Assembly (NCBI GenBank): GCA_000320605.2
Contig: KB445806.1
Location: 167,500 to 231,499 of the forward strand
Direction: 5' to 3'
Origin: Gelatoporia subvermispora B
Lineage: Eukaryota; Basidiomycota; Agaricomycetes; Polyporales; Gelatoporiaceae
Length of the DNA stretch: 64,000 nt
Positions within the stretch are counted from its first letter, which is position 1. Every line of letters begins with the position of its first letter. The translations under genes were made by a program, and so were the position numbers. This document shows, piece after piece, positions 46,472-58,100 of this stretch. The notes below the pieces were generated by a model. It saw only the letters and a list, made by a program, of their open reading frames with translations. It did no database searches and was not told the DNA's origin.

Positions 46472-48507
46472 CTCGTCGGTGTGTCCCTTAGTTCAGAAAT
46501 CCAGATATCACAAAGTAGGAAGGACGTGTGGGTAGTTATGTTGTTCAAGAGTTGGCATGAGGGTATTTATCGGCACTGCGACTCAGTGTGCCGGGCGACA
46601 GCGTACTTTGCAAGCGCTTCGGAACCACGAGGACGCGCGCTCGTTCCGGTCCAAGAGTTGCCCGGGCGCATCTCGCGTGTTTCACCCCTAATCTTCCTCC
46701 GGATGCTATCCAGCTTCCATGTCCACAAGTCATGTCCAAAGTACTCTCTTGAGCACTAGATTCATATTCGAAGACGTGTTAGCTCGCGTTCCTATCCGTT
46801 GTGGTGCTCTGGTACACTGGCTCAGCGTGCGAATCATTCTCCGTGATCTATGCTAGATTGCACGAAAACTGGGATCGTCATCATCAGCTTTGCAGTCTAG
46901 GTCCACCACTTAAACCGCTGCATGTCTGGGAAGCTTGATATCTCTGATGAGCGCTGAAGTCCGATGAACGGAAGTCGAGCTGGACATTCACCCTCAGCCG
47001 CAACGGATGCGCGTATTCCTCGGGCATGGCTTCGGGCATGGCATGCAAAATCCGTATTGCGGATCCACCGGGCCTGTGTACACCTCCTCTATTGAAACAG
47101 CGACATGATCTACGCACTGTACTGGCCCTTACTGGATGCACCGTCTGATCGCGTCGGTAATCATACGTTAGCGGATGAGCGTTGGATGACCGGTGCTCCG
47201 ATTTTCGCATACGTATCCTTGCTTCCGGGACTTCGCAAGCCGTTGCCGTCATTTGCAGGTCAAGATCGAATCCTCATGGCTTTGTCAGAGAGCCCAGCAC
47301 CTTTCGACGCGAAGTTCGCCCGTAGATAGCCTGCCCGCATCTCAGACATGTAGGCATTAGTCCAACGGTTGTCCTCGTCCACTCACAGGCTCTTGCATTC
47401 TATGGGAGCCCTTCATTTTGCCTTCGTTCTTGTACAACCCAGGCGCAGACGACCCTCGCGTCTCAATGGCCCGCTCAGTTGATAATGTATATGACCGTGC
47501 AGGTACTCATATCTTCGCAGGGATTGGAACCATATTGATTCCATGTATCATCGAGCCAATTTATGCTTTAGTCTTGTGTAAACACTAGCCCGTACAGTTT
47601 CTGATCCAGAGTGGCTCCTGCAGACGGACAGAATGGTGAAATGTATCAGCACTCAGGGTGAGCTTAGCCGTTGATGATTGTGGTCACGCCAAACTCACTT
47701 GGTACGACGCCGACGGCCCCCTCAGCAGAATGAACACCTCTCTTCACGCTTCTTGGTTCTTGACCAAGTCATCAACTGTACACTCATTGATAGTTGAGGC
47801 AAGAAGACTATCTGGTCATCATAGCCTAGAGTGATCAGTGAAGACGGGTCGACCGTCGACCTCTGTCGCTCGACGCGTCTGTTGCAACTCGGTATTTGCC
47901 GAGACAGATCTTACGCAGATTCACGCGTGCCTGGTGCTCCTTCGAACGGCGACCCAAAGTTCTCCTGCCAGATATTGTTGCATCACACTGGCCTCTCTAA
48001 TTGATCTGACAGCCTACGGCCATTGATCAGTCATGGCGATATGATATTGGAGTGCAGCAGTCAAGGGTCCCGACATCACAATCTGGAAGTAGGCTCATGT
48101 CCGCCCACTGGAAAAGTTCAGCTTGGACTCAAATATCAGCTCGGTCTCAAACTGTCTTTATTTATGGTGACATCGAACGTCGTTTGGATCTTAGCCAGCA
48201 GACGCAGATGCGAGCGTGCGGTGCAGTGACTGGCGAGTACCAATCTCGTTGAAGTTTGATACCACCTCGATTCTCAATGTACCAGATCCACCTAGGCATT
48301 ATCAAGTAAACCAGGTCTCAGATAGCTCTGAGACTCGGTTCACTTCGTAATGTCAAAACGGTCACATGCGAAATAGTCGAGGAAAGAATCTGAGCTCTAT
48401 TAGAGCAGCTCCGTGTGCGCAGAATCTCAACTTGCATTCGTACTCTCACATACACCAGCACTACTATCACTCATATACACACCTCATATAAGCCGGTCTT
48501 CTATACG
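46472..48507. other. divergent promoter region, no gene seen
   Basis: Between ALDH (-) and F2 (+). A minus-strand string RAGYLRANFASKGAGLSDKAMR near 47.3 kb looks protein-like, but I cannot assign it or extend it, so it is not called. Confidence 0.35.
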
Positions 48508-49752
48508 ATGGCAGCTCCAAGCTTCATCGTCCCTGGTTCCGTCGAATATCTTCCCTGCGGGCGCAAGCGGTTCCAAGCCTGGAAGCCTCATGGCAGACGG
48601 GACCTCCGTGCGGTTCAACCCGGCTCAGCCACCGTCCCAGATGATGACGTCGCACGATTCAATAAATGGGTCGCGCACACTCCCCGGGAGTTGCATCTGC
48701 GTGGTGCTCAGTTCTGGCGCCCGCTCGCGGACATCCCCATGGGCCCTTCTCCCAATATCCTACCCATCCCTCGCTACAGTAGGAATGAGGACACCCGTCT
48801 CCTCCCCCTGCTCTTGGAGTCACTCTGGTTGCGCGTCGTGCGTAGCCCAACGTTCCAGGCCGCGCACCGCGTAGTTGTCCAGTTCCTCGACGACCCGGAG
48901 CCAATCCTCCCGACGATCCCGACACCCGACACCGACGCCGAATCGAGCGATGAGACGACCCCGACCGATGGGACGACCCCGATTGATGGGATGACCTCGA
49001 CCGATGGGATGGCTACGTTCGAGGAGACGATCGACGACAAGGCGACGGCGATCGACGAGGTGCCGGCACTCGACGACGCGACTTCCATCGACGCGACAGC
49101 CTACGTCGACGGGATGGCCATGTTCGACAGTTCCGCTCCCACCAAGGGACTGTTCATTATCGACGAGGCGCTCGAGCCCGACTGGACGACTTCCATCGAC
49201 CCGCCAGCCGCGCCCATGACTGACGGGACACTTGCGCAGGACATGACACCCACAATAGGTGAATTCCCTGCGGCCGATGGGACGATTCCGAGCAAGAGGC
49301 GGCTGATGGACTGGGACGACACGCTCGCCTGGATGGAGTATGGCGACCTGCGGACCATGCTCCGCGGCGGCACCGGTGAGTCCTTCACCACGCTCGAGGA
49401 GATGTTGAAGGCTGCCGAGGTCCCGCATAAACCATTAGTGCCGTTGATTGTGATCACAGCTGCCGAGGAGGAGACTCAGGCGCAGGTGGCTGAGGCCGAG
49501 GTGGAGGTGGCTGAGATATGGCAGGAGGTCGACGTGGCTGAGGTGGAGGAAACAGATGTGGGCGCGCAGGTGATGAGTGAGGTTGTGGATGCAATCGACA
49601 AAGCTGGAGGGGGCATGATTATGGAGAGCGTGCTTTGGCCGACTCAGATTGTTCCCCTCGTGCTGAGGCTCTCTCGGTGGTGGCCTGTCGCCTATGCGAT
49701 TCCCATCGCCACTCCTCTCATTCGCCGTGCTGCTGCGCTCATCGGGCATTAA
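48508..49752 (+). CDS. hypothetical protein F2 (EYLPCGRK family)
   Basis: Single-exon frame of 414 aa. The start at 48508 (MAAPSFIVPG) was preferred to an ATG 31 codons upstream because it lines up with F1. Blocks: VEYLPCGRKRFQAW, LRGAQFWRPLADIP, SLWLRVVRSPTFQAAHRVVV, PTIPTP, then ten units of 18 bp (48958-49137) encoding six-residue repeats around Asp (TPTDGT, TPIDGM, TSTDGM ... YVDGMA, MFDSSA). An acidic region, a Glu/Val-rich segment and a C-terminal hydrophobic stretch (RWWPVAYAIPIATPLIRRAAALIG) follow. Paralog of F1 at 458-1342. No known domain recognised. Function unknown. Confidence 0.65.
   Translation: MAAPSFIVPGSVEYLPCGRKRFQAWKPHGRRDLRAVQPGSATVPDDDVARFNKWVAHTPRELHLRGAQFWRPLADIPMGPSPNILPIPRYSRNEDTRLLPLLLESLWLRVVRSPTFQAAHRVVVQFLDDPEPILPTIPTPDTDAESSDETTPTDGTTPIDGMTSTDGMATFEETIDDKATAIDEVPALDDATSIDATAYVDGMAMFDSSAPTKGLFIIDEALEPDWTTSIDPPAAPMTDGTLAQDMTPTIGEFPAADGTIPSKRRLMDWDDTLAWMEYGDLRTMLRGGTGESFTTLEEMLKAAEVPHKPLVPLIVITAAEEETQAQVAEAEVEVAEIWQEVDVAEVEETDVGAQVMSEVVDAIDKAGGGMIMESVLWPTQIVPLVLRLSRWWPVAYAIPIATPLIRRAAALIGH
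48958..49137 (+). repeat. ten in-frame 18 bp repeats in F2
   Basis: Exactly ten diverged 18-mers, each coding six residues with an acidic residue at a fixed or near-fixed place. The paralog F1 has no such insert. The same 18 bp period, with a TTCGAC core, recurs downstream at 50.7-53.0 kb. Confidence 0.75.
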
Positions 49753-50340
49753 TTTCGTAGGACGGAAAGGTCCCGTCCCTTTCGTTGCTCCTTCTCAAAT
49801 TGCGTTCCATTTGCGTTGTGTTTTGGGCTGGTGTTGCTAATCTCTTTTGGGCTATTGGATATTGGACCTCTCCCTTTCCCCTTCCTTGATACCCCTCCCT
49901 TCCCTTCCCCTAGTATACATACATGTTTTACGGTATACGGACGCTATTCTGCTGCTCACCGCCACAGCCCACCTCGACATCAAGACTCGGCGCGCACCCC
50001 TCAGGGCATCGACCTCAAGACTCCTCGCACTCAAGGCCTTTGACTTAGGTAATTAAACACTGGTCCGAGAGCACGGTATGCGGCGAGGGGGTTCATGGCC
50101 TTAAGGACCCGTACATTGCGTTCATTGTCCCCAGTGTGGATCCACACGTTGCATGAACAGCTGCTGAACGCTCTGGCATGAGCATTTCTTTCACAGCTCT
50201 CCTCTCCCATCAATGCAATATCAGCCGCCGGGACCCTAGCGTGAGTACTTCTTACATCTCGCACTCCAGTGACTTACCGGCGATGAGGATTACAGTGCCA
50301 CATTACATTCCGACCTCCTTCGACATCGCTGTGCACGGCC
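49753..50340. other. F2 downstream region
   Basis: Pyrimidine-rich 3' flank. No gene seen. Confidence 0.4.
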
Positions 50341-53060
50341 GAGACGGACAGTGCCGGTGAGGAGAACGCTGGAGGCTTGGCCCCCTTCGGCGTACCTTCA
50401 CATCGCGTACTGTCCGGGCACGTAGCTAGAGTATGGTGTGTGCGTGAGTATTCGATCTAAACTCCTTTTCCTCGCGGTAACTAACCATGTCACTACCATT
50501 CCGATAGAATCGACATACCCCTTGCTCAAGACTAGACGACCTCTGACATCGCCGGTGGAGCGAGGATTGATCAGATGTGTATTGAGCGCGTTGACGCTCG
50601 AAGGGTCCCTTCACATCAAAGGTGAGACCTGGATATTCCGACAGTGTTGTGCGGCTTCTTACGTGTTCCTTGCTATTGGCAGAAATCGATATCGTCTAAG
50701 ACACCCCTCCCATCTTCGACGCCATTCGATTCTCTGATACCGCTTGCAACCTCAACACTGCTCTGATTGTGGACATCACTTTTCTCTGGAACACCATTGT
50801 CATATGTAACGTCACCTTATCTTTGACAGTATTCCATCTTCAGTGCTCCCCTCACCTTCAACACTACTCCGACATCGCCTCCGCTCTGCTTATCTCAACT
50901 CCTTCATCACCTTCGTCTTTGACGCTCCTCTCTTCATATTCTCGCCTTCACTTTCACTTTTGCTTTGTACTCCGCTCTCGTCTCTCGACACAATCCTCGC
51001 CTTTGAGCCTGGCGCTGCTTTCATCGCATCTCCGACCTCGCTCTCGTCTCCGACAACATCCATCCCCGACACCGCTCTTCTCTGCAACGTCATTCTCGTC
51101 CAAGCTGAACACTTCATTCATCTTCCACTGCAACTCTCTCACCCAATAACCATCTATATATACATTCCTGCCTCTTACACCGCTCTCATCTCCGGCACCG
51201 CTCTTGCATTCGCGTTCACTCGGACGTCTTCTGCCTTCTTTTCAAGGCTTGATGGCGTCTTCCTCCCCTTACCGCGCCTCTCAAGCGCGTCCAAGGCACG
51301 CTGTACCTCACAAGATATGCAAGTCGCCATAAGACAGCACGGTGTTTTCCTGGTGTCCTTGCTCCTCACATTACACGTACTGCTCAATACCGCCGCTGGA
51401 TCCGCTGTGTAAGTTCTTATGTTTCGTTTTCAATGAGCTGACAGCGTGGGAACCACAACAAGATCCTGAGCATTGCTGGGGATGGCCGAGACCGACAGTG
51501 TCATCATGTGAGGAGCATTCTGGAGACCTGGCCACCTCTAGCGTGCCTCTGTACTGCACACTGCCCAGATATGCAGCTGCAGCAGATTGTATGCGTAAGT
51601 ATCCATTCTCGCCATTCTTCTGCACGTAATATCTGACCATGTCTGCCTGTTTCTGCCAGAGTTGACGCACCGCTTGCTCACATCAAGATCGGTCGAACTC
51701 CTTCAATATTGTCTACGACGTCTCGGTGGGATTTATATCAACGCTGTTGGTGCTCGCAAGACTTTCTCACCTCGAAGGGTGAGCTCGAGTCATTTCTAAC
51801 AGTGTCCGGTGGCAATCGAGGTGGTCATCATATGATCATTATTTACATCGCTCATCTTTGACACTCCTTGAATCTTCGACGCCATCCTCACCTCTGGCAC
51901 CACTCTCTGCATCGACAGTATCCTCACCTTCGACTCATGATTGCAACGTCATTCTATGACACTAATTTCGCCTCAGCGCCATTCTGATTCGCGAAGTAGC
52001 TCTGGTCTTCTGTGAACCACCTTCCTCAGTAGCATCATCTCGCACCTGGAAACATTTCTATCTTCGACATCACTCTGATCATTCACTCCGCTCTCCTCTA
52101 CTGCGCCAGTTTCAATCTCTCCTACATTGCTCTCATCTTCTACACCGCTCTCGACACCATTTCTCTCTCGACACCATTTCTCTCCCATAGCAGTCTCGCA
52201 GTCTCTTCTCCCTCAGTGATGGCTGGTCAGCATATTCATATGTGACATCGATCTCCACTACTCTGACCCATAGCACCTTTCTCATCTTCGGCGCTGCTCA
52301 ACTCCGGCACTGCTCTTGTCTCTAGTGCCACCTTCATCTCTCCCCCGGCGGTATCTTCATTCTTCACAATATACAGTCTCCGACACCTCCCCTGTCCCTG
52401 ACTCCGCTGCGACCACGACCCCCACTTCAGTTTGCTTCATGTCTCATCTCCATTTGATGGACAAGTCGAAAATCACAGGATAAGATTCCGACTCGTCCGT
52501 TGACGTTGGGCGGTGTGTAGCGCGAAGCACGCTGGAGACTTGGCCACCTCCGACATGCCTTCTCATTGCACATTGTCCGGATACGCGAAAGGAGCATGGT
52601 ATCTGCGTGAGTGACAAATTCTACTCATTCTCCTGTACGCGGAAACTGACCATTTTACGTTCTTCTTACAGGAGTGACGCGCCACCCGCCCGTATCAAGA
52701 CCGAACAACTTCTTCGATATCGCTTCTGACGCCGTTAATCAATTGCGGGCTAGACCAGATCAAAATCGACGTCCTGACGCTCGAAAAGTATTGTCACATC
52801 AGAGGTGAGATCTGGACATCCTCTTAGCGTCGCACAGTAACTGACGTGTCCATCGCTATGGGTGGCTGGCACACCTCTCATTTTTAGCCCCCCATCTTCT
52901 TCGACACTACTCTTCTCTTTGACACCACACTCGCATTCAACGCTCACATGTTCCTGACATCATCCACATTTCTGCCATTCTCATCTCTGGCACGACTCTC
53001 ACCTTTGATACAGCTGTCACCCCTTCCACTACGTTCATGACTCCCCTCAGCGCAATAGTT
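50341..53060 (+). repeat. three diverged ~1.1 kb units with 18 bp-period repeats
   Basis: Three related blocks start near 50345, 51500 and 52510. Each has an ACGCTGGAGRCYTGGCC-like core translating as LETWPP...HCPD (second and third copies), a GTGAGT/GTAAGT site about 90 bp later, an AG acceptor before a GACGCACCNCTTGCTCA-like segment, and another GTGAG. Each is followed by pyrimidine-rich 18 bp repeats: six clean units from 50715, four from 51857, more near 52057, and three from 52900, with consensus close to TTCGACACCACTCTCATC (hexapeptide x-D-T-T-L-x). Frames are interrupted, so this looks like decayed tandem gene copies or a minisatellite rather than one working gene. Divergence is high; unit borders are approximate. 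Confidence 0.6.
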
Positions 53061-54180
53061 GAAGACGTGACGATACTGCCGTAGGACATTGGCGCGTCTA
53101 TTCCCGCCTCTAGCAGATGAACCCAGTTCATTCCAGGTATGATTGTAAAGGGCGAGTCTCCTGTGTTATACTTTGTAAGTGGAGGCCCTAGATATCTGAC
53201 CGCCTAGCCCACGTAGTTTACCCCTCGCCATCATGCAAGCCAGATCGCATGATGTGATAGGGATGCTGTGTCGGCGATGCTGTTGCTCAGGATTATACAT
53301 TTAACCTCTAGTGGTGTCGATGAGGTACGAGCTTTGAAAACATGTAGCCGTCGCGACCTTAGGTTGGTGGGGATCAAAGTTGATGTCGCCAGCACTCGAA
53401 GACTGGCCAGAGATGCAAGGCTGCCGACGAAAATTGCAAAGGGTCACATCATGTAGGCACTTTAGGCACCAGCAATTCCGTCACATCGCTCACACACGGT
53501 TGGCGATCATTGGCGCCCACCGGACTTTTTCACCCCGGATCAAGTAGGTCGGTCGTGCCTTCAACTTGCGGAGAGAACATCACGGATTAATCCGTGATGT
53601 TTTCGTCAACTCGATACTCCATCCACTCGTCTCACTACCATCTATGTTCCGCCCCACGAGACATCGGAATGTCCAGCTCAAGTCACAAGTCACACGAGAT
53701 CCAGGAGGACCCATGTACTCCAAGTCGAAGTTCGGAATCTCACCCGATCCACGTGCGTCTTCATCGCCACGTGTTCGCGTATTGATGACGCGGGCTGCGG
53801 AAGTAAAACTACATCTGTCAACCTTCCCATCTGTCGTACCGATAGCGTCCCCACAATCACGTATTGGCATCACCCCTGCACACGTCACAGCTGTGTGATG
53901 GCTTCCAGCTTTCCGGTGCGCCTAAGCAGCTCCACTTTTGGATGAGAAACCTGATCTTGCGCGTTTCACATCATGCAGATACTGACCATATCTCTTTCCA
54001 CGTACGATCTTCGCAGTCATCGTGCACACCTTGACGAAACAATCCCAGAATCAAGGAATTTCTCGCTACAGTGGGCTGTATCTCCTGGTCTTTGTAGATC
54101 TTAACTGCAAATAACTGTTCGGATTGCAGTGACATGTCTACAGAACCTGAGATGTCCAGACGTAATTCGCCGCATGAACG
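53061..54180. other. intergenic with one long palindrome
   Basis: Contains the 26 bp palindrome listed separately. Open frames around 53.57-53.90 kb on both strands have no recognisable domain and are not called. Confidence 0.4.
53576..53601. repeat. 26 bp perfect palindrome
   Basis: The left half AACATCACGGATT is followed immediately by its exact reverse complement, with no spacer. It could be a dimeric factor binding site or a cruciform-forming site. Confidence 0.8.
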
Positions 54181-54317
54181 CCCATGTTGCGTCGCAACGC
54201 CCTTTTGAGCCTCTTCGTCCGCTGCTCAGCGTCTATACCCAGCGGTGTTCACTGCTTGCTACCGCCTCTCGTCAAGTGCAAAGCTAAGCGAACATGGATC
54301 CAGGGTGCTGTTATCTG

Positions 54318-54350
54318 CATAGCCACTCGCGGTACTTCGCCGCTTATATG
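54318..54350 (+). promoter_or_regulatory. VTT-3 promoter motif and TATA-like box
   Basis: CATAGCCAC at 54318 followed 26 bp later by TTATAT (54344). The same pair lies before VTT-4 and VTT-5, about 95-130 bp upstream of the start codons. Confidence 0.55.
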
Positions 54351-54445
54351 CTCAGATGCCGTGGTTTTTGCCCTCATCTTTCGCTCTCGGCGACATATTC
54401 CTCTCTTCCAAAGCACCTGGGAGGCTTGTTGTCTCATACCTCACG

Positions 54446-55941
54446 ATGTCTCATCCCTACAAAAAAATCCTCGAAGATGACGACCAAGCAGTACCAATGA
54501 TTACGAAGGTCGCTTATACCGACCCCCATGTACAATTGCCTCCCTATCGCGCTTCATCGCCAGACCCTTCGATGAGCTTTCGTGAACTAGCACGAACCCC
54601 GAGTCCCACTCCGAGCGAAGATGAGGCGCTGCATCCCGTGCCATTCGACCCTCGGTCGATCCTTACCAAGGAGTTTTGGTTCTCAAAGGAAATGTTGAGT
54701 ATGTCTGTTATTGACATACAGGTCTTGTCTCTGTGCTCACGTAAACGGGATTTAGTTCGTGTCATCATCATCACCTTTGCCGTTGCCTTTACCTTGATGT
54801 TCACTGTATTCCGCAAGCAAATCGCGAATGGGCTTCATCCTGCTGCGAATTCGATACACAAGTGAGTTAGCTTTTTCATCGTGTGCGCATCTCGACTCTT
54901 GCAATGCGCAGCTGGAGCTCTATCGGTGGGTAGTTGCGAGACCACCGCTGCGATATGTATCATTCAGCGTCATTCATAGTTATTCACACAAGCTTGTTCT
55001 TACATCGTGCTTTGAGTAATCAAACTTGTCGTGGAGTATACTAACATATTGGCTTCCATCAGCCTACCTGCAGGATGGCTCATCCCCATTGCGATCATGA
55101 TCATTTTGTCATTCCCTCCAGTACGTATGAATGGGTCCCTGCACTCACGCTCATCATTAAATCTCCGTCCCGTGTGATCCTCAGCTCTTTGGCCAAGAAA
55201 TCATTGCTATCATGTGCGGTCTGGTATGGGGCATCTGGGTTGGATTTGCTATCATCGCTGCAGGCACAGTTTTGGGAGAGCTTATCTGCTTCTTGTGCGT
55301 CATCTGGTTACTTGCTGTCATATTGATGGCAAACTGACAGCTCATTGACTATCGGCAGGGTTTTCCGATACGCCTGCACCATTCGAGGGCGCAAACTTGA
55401 ACAAAAAAGCATTCAATACGCGTGCTTAGCTAAGGTAGTCCGGCAAGGCGGGTTCCTGATGGTTCTGATCATGCGCTATAGTGCGATTCCTTCGCATTGT
55501 ACGCATCATTCTTGCCCTGGTTTATGGCATAGATGTTAAATCTGTTTGATCATGCAGTCACAACAGCCATATTCTCGGCATGTGGTATTCCACTCTGGTC
55601 ATTCTGTCTCGCTGCTATTCTCTCCTTGCCGACTCAGTTCGTCAATGTGTATCTCGGCTTCACGCTGAGTACATCGAGCGATAACGCGAGTGAGGCGGAG
55701 AAAGTCACCGAGAAAATCGTCCTTGCACTCACTATCATTGCCACTGTGGTCGGGATGTGGTACATAAAGAAACGCATCCGAGATGTGATGCCGGAGGTGA
55801 TCCATGCGCGGAGAAAGGCTCGGTGGGTTGCATTGATAATACTTGTGTTCACGGCATATCCATTAATACTTTCTTAGTCAATCCAAGCTCGCTGGAGAAT
55901 TTGCACCCGAAGATAGCTCGTATGGCAATGGCGGAGTCTAA
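54446..55941 (+). CDS. VTT/TVP38-domain membrane protein, copy 3
   Basis: Exons 54446-54698, 54756-54861, 55063-55120, 55185-55294, 55359-55498, 55558-55822 and 55878-55941 give 331 aa. N-terminal MSHPYKKILEDDD tail, LARTPSPTPSEDEALHPVPF, helix VIIITFAVAFTLMF, LPAGWLIPIAIMIILSFPP, LFGQEIIAIMCGLVWGIWVG, EQKSIQYACLAKVVRQGGF, MRYSAIPSH, LSLPTQFVNVYLGFTL, two helices and ARRKAR, ending ...SSYGNGGV. Very similar to copy 4, including about 250 bp of upstream sequence, so the two arose by recent tandem duplication. Intron 1 (57 nt) can be read through without a stop. No breaks. Confidence 0.87.
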
Positions 55942-56440
55942 GTTATTTTTTGGCGACGTGTTTTGCTGCTTTGCTGCTTTAGCTTGTTCTATCCCTGCAC
56001 GTTGCTCTCTGAACATACTATATGACTCTGGCATTTTCTATTCCTCCCTAGCTCTAAGCAATTTAACCACATGATATATAAGTGCAGAATCGCGTCTTAC
56101 CGAACGGACTCACCACAGCTCGAGGCGCAACAGTAGATGTGATGTTTACCAAAATCTCCAGAAGGATACAGATCATTTCTCTTCCCACGGGCTACGATCT
56201 ACTACCAGTTTGCACAATGTCAAGCGTTAATGCAACGATCCAATTCGCTTCCCAGCGCATTTCCCAACGGAGCAGGCTGCATCTCCCCGACCTCGTGGAA
56301 TTTGATCGCAATCGGATAAGGTGGAGTGATACGTCTACAGAAGAGAGGCTTGACTCAAGTTGAAACTGCGGGCGCCAAACTCGGATTCCAGTTGATTTTG
56401 CAAAACTTCCAAATTGGGCAGGTTCGAGACGTCATTCGGT
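55942..56440. other. intergenic between VTT-3 and VTT-4
   Basis: No gene seen. The duplicated promoter segment starts near the right end. Confidence 0.4.
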
Positions 56441-56610
56441 GCATAAACGCCCACGTTGCACCGTTTCTGTCATGGTCACCACGTCTCTGTCTCTCCATGC
56501 GCCGCGCAGCCCCTATACTAAGCGGGTTTTGGAACTCTATTCACCGCTTGCTGTCGTCCCTCGCAAAACTCCAGGGCTAAGCGAATGTGGATCGAGGGCG
56601 CTGTTACTTG

Positions 56611-56644
56611 CATAGCCACACGCAGCATTTGGGCCGTTTATATA
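56611..56644 (+). promoter_or_regulatory. VTT-4 promoter motif and TATA box
   Basis: CATAGCCAC at 56611 followed about 27 bp later by TTTATATA (56637-56644), about 120 bp before the VTT-4 start. Confidence 0.6.
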
Positions 56645-56761
56645 CGCAGCGCAGACGCCATGGTTTCCCCCTCATCTTTCCCACTCGCATCCGCTGTCTA
56701 ATCCGCGGACCCATTACTCCCCTCCAAAGTGCCCAGGGAGAGCATTATTCTACATTCCACG

Positions 56762-58100
56762 ATGCCTCATTCCTACAAAGCTCTCAAGGATGACGGCCAG
56801 ACAATGCCAATGCTATCGACAAAGGTCGTCTATACCGACCCACATGTGCAGCCTTTACCGTCTCGCACTCCATCACCGGACCCTTCGATGAGCTTTCGCG
56901 AACTAGCACGCACTCCGAGTCCCACCCCGAGTGAACTCGAGGCGCTGCATCCCGTACCATTCGACCCTCGGTCGATACTCACCAAGGAGTTCTGGTTCTC
57001 GAAGGAAATGATAAGTATGTATCTCTATGACGTATCAATTTCTCCCAACCTGACACCCGTGGACTCAGTTCGGAGCATCATCATCATTGTCAGCGTTGGA
57101 TTTGCCCTGATGTTCACTGTGTTCCGCACGCAAATCGCGAATTGGCTTCAACCTGCTGCGAACTCGATACATAAGTGGGTCGATGAATGCCTCATGTATG
57201 CATGGCGTCTAATTCACTCCCGTCAGGTTGCCTGCAGGATGGCTCATTCCTATTGCGATTATGATCATCCTGTCGTTCCCCCCGGTCCGTTTCGTAGCTC
57301 CCTACACTCATGCGAGACATTGCTCATATGCTTCACTCGATTATCAGCTCTTTGGACAAGAAATCATCGCTATTATGTGCGGTCTCGTATGGGGCCTCTG
57401 GGTTGGGTTTGCGATCATCGCTGCAGGCACGCTTTTGGGCGAACTCATTAGCTTCTTGTGCGGTCCTCAATTGGTCTGTTTTACTGCGAGGGTGATCTGA
57501 CACTACTACTAGAGTCTTCCGATACGCCTGCGCCACCCGAGGTCCAAAGTACGAGCAGAAGAATATACAATATGCATGCTTAGCTAGGGTAGTCCGCAAA
57601 GGCGGATTCCTCATAGTCCTAGTCATGCGTTATAGTGCAATACCTTCACATTGTACGTGTCTTTATCGCTCTTAATCTTGACATTGATATCAACCTCGCT
57701 CGATCATGCAGTTACGACGGCTGTATTCTCGGCATGCGGCATTCCTCTCTGGTCGTTCTGCGTCGCAGCCGTTCTCTCTTTGCCGAAACAGTTCGTCACC
57801 GTCTACCTCGGCTTCACATTGAACAAATCAAGTAACGACGCGAGCAACGCCGAGAAAGTCGTCGACAAGGTTGTCCTCGCGCTCACTATTATTGCCACCG
57901 TACTCGGGATGATGTACATCAAGAAACGCGTTCGGGACGTGATGCCTGAGGTGATCCATGCGCGTAGAAAGGCTCGGTGGGTGACATTGTCACAATGTCT
58001 ATATCCTCAACATATCCATTGAGACCTGTTTTACAGACAAGTCAAGCTGGCTGATGAATACACACCCGAAGACAGCCTGTACGGGCACGGAGGAGTCTAA
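56762..58100 (+). CDS. VTT/TVP38-domain membrane protein, copy 4
   Basis: Exons 56762-57014, 57069-57174, 57227-57284, 57348-57457, 57513-57652, 57712-57976 and 58037-58100 give 331 aa, every exon equal in length to copy 3. N-terminal MPHSYKALKDDGQ, then LARTPSPTPSELEALHPVPF, helix IIIIVSVGFALMF, LPAGWLIPIAIMIILSFPP, LFGQEIIAIMCGLVWGLWVG, EQKNIQYACLARVVRKGGF, MRYSAIPSH, LSLPKQFVTVYLGFTL, two helices, ARRKAR and ending ...YTPEDSLYGHGGV. Intron 1 is 54 nt with a CTGAC branch site and no in-frame stop. No breaks. Confidence 0.88.

Noticed and set aside
47251..47400. Protein-like string on the minus strand near 47.3 kb
   Set aside because: About 22 codons only, with no recognisable family and no flanking exons.
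50341..53060. CRISPR-like array
   Set aside because: Repeats are diverged 18-mers placed back to back without spacers, and the genome is eukaryotic.
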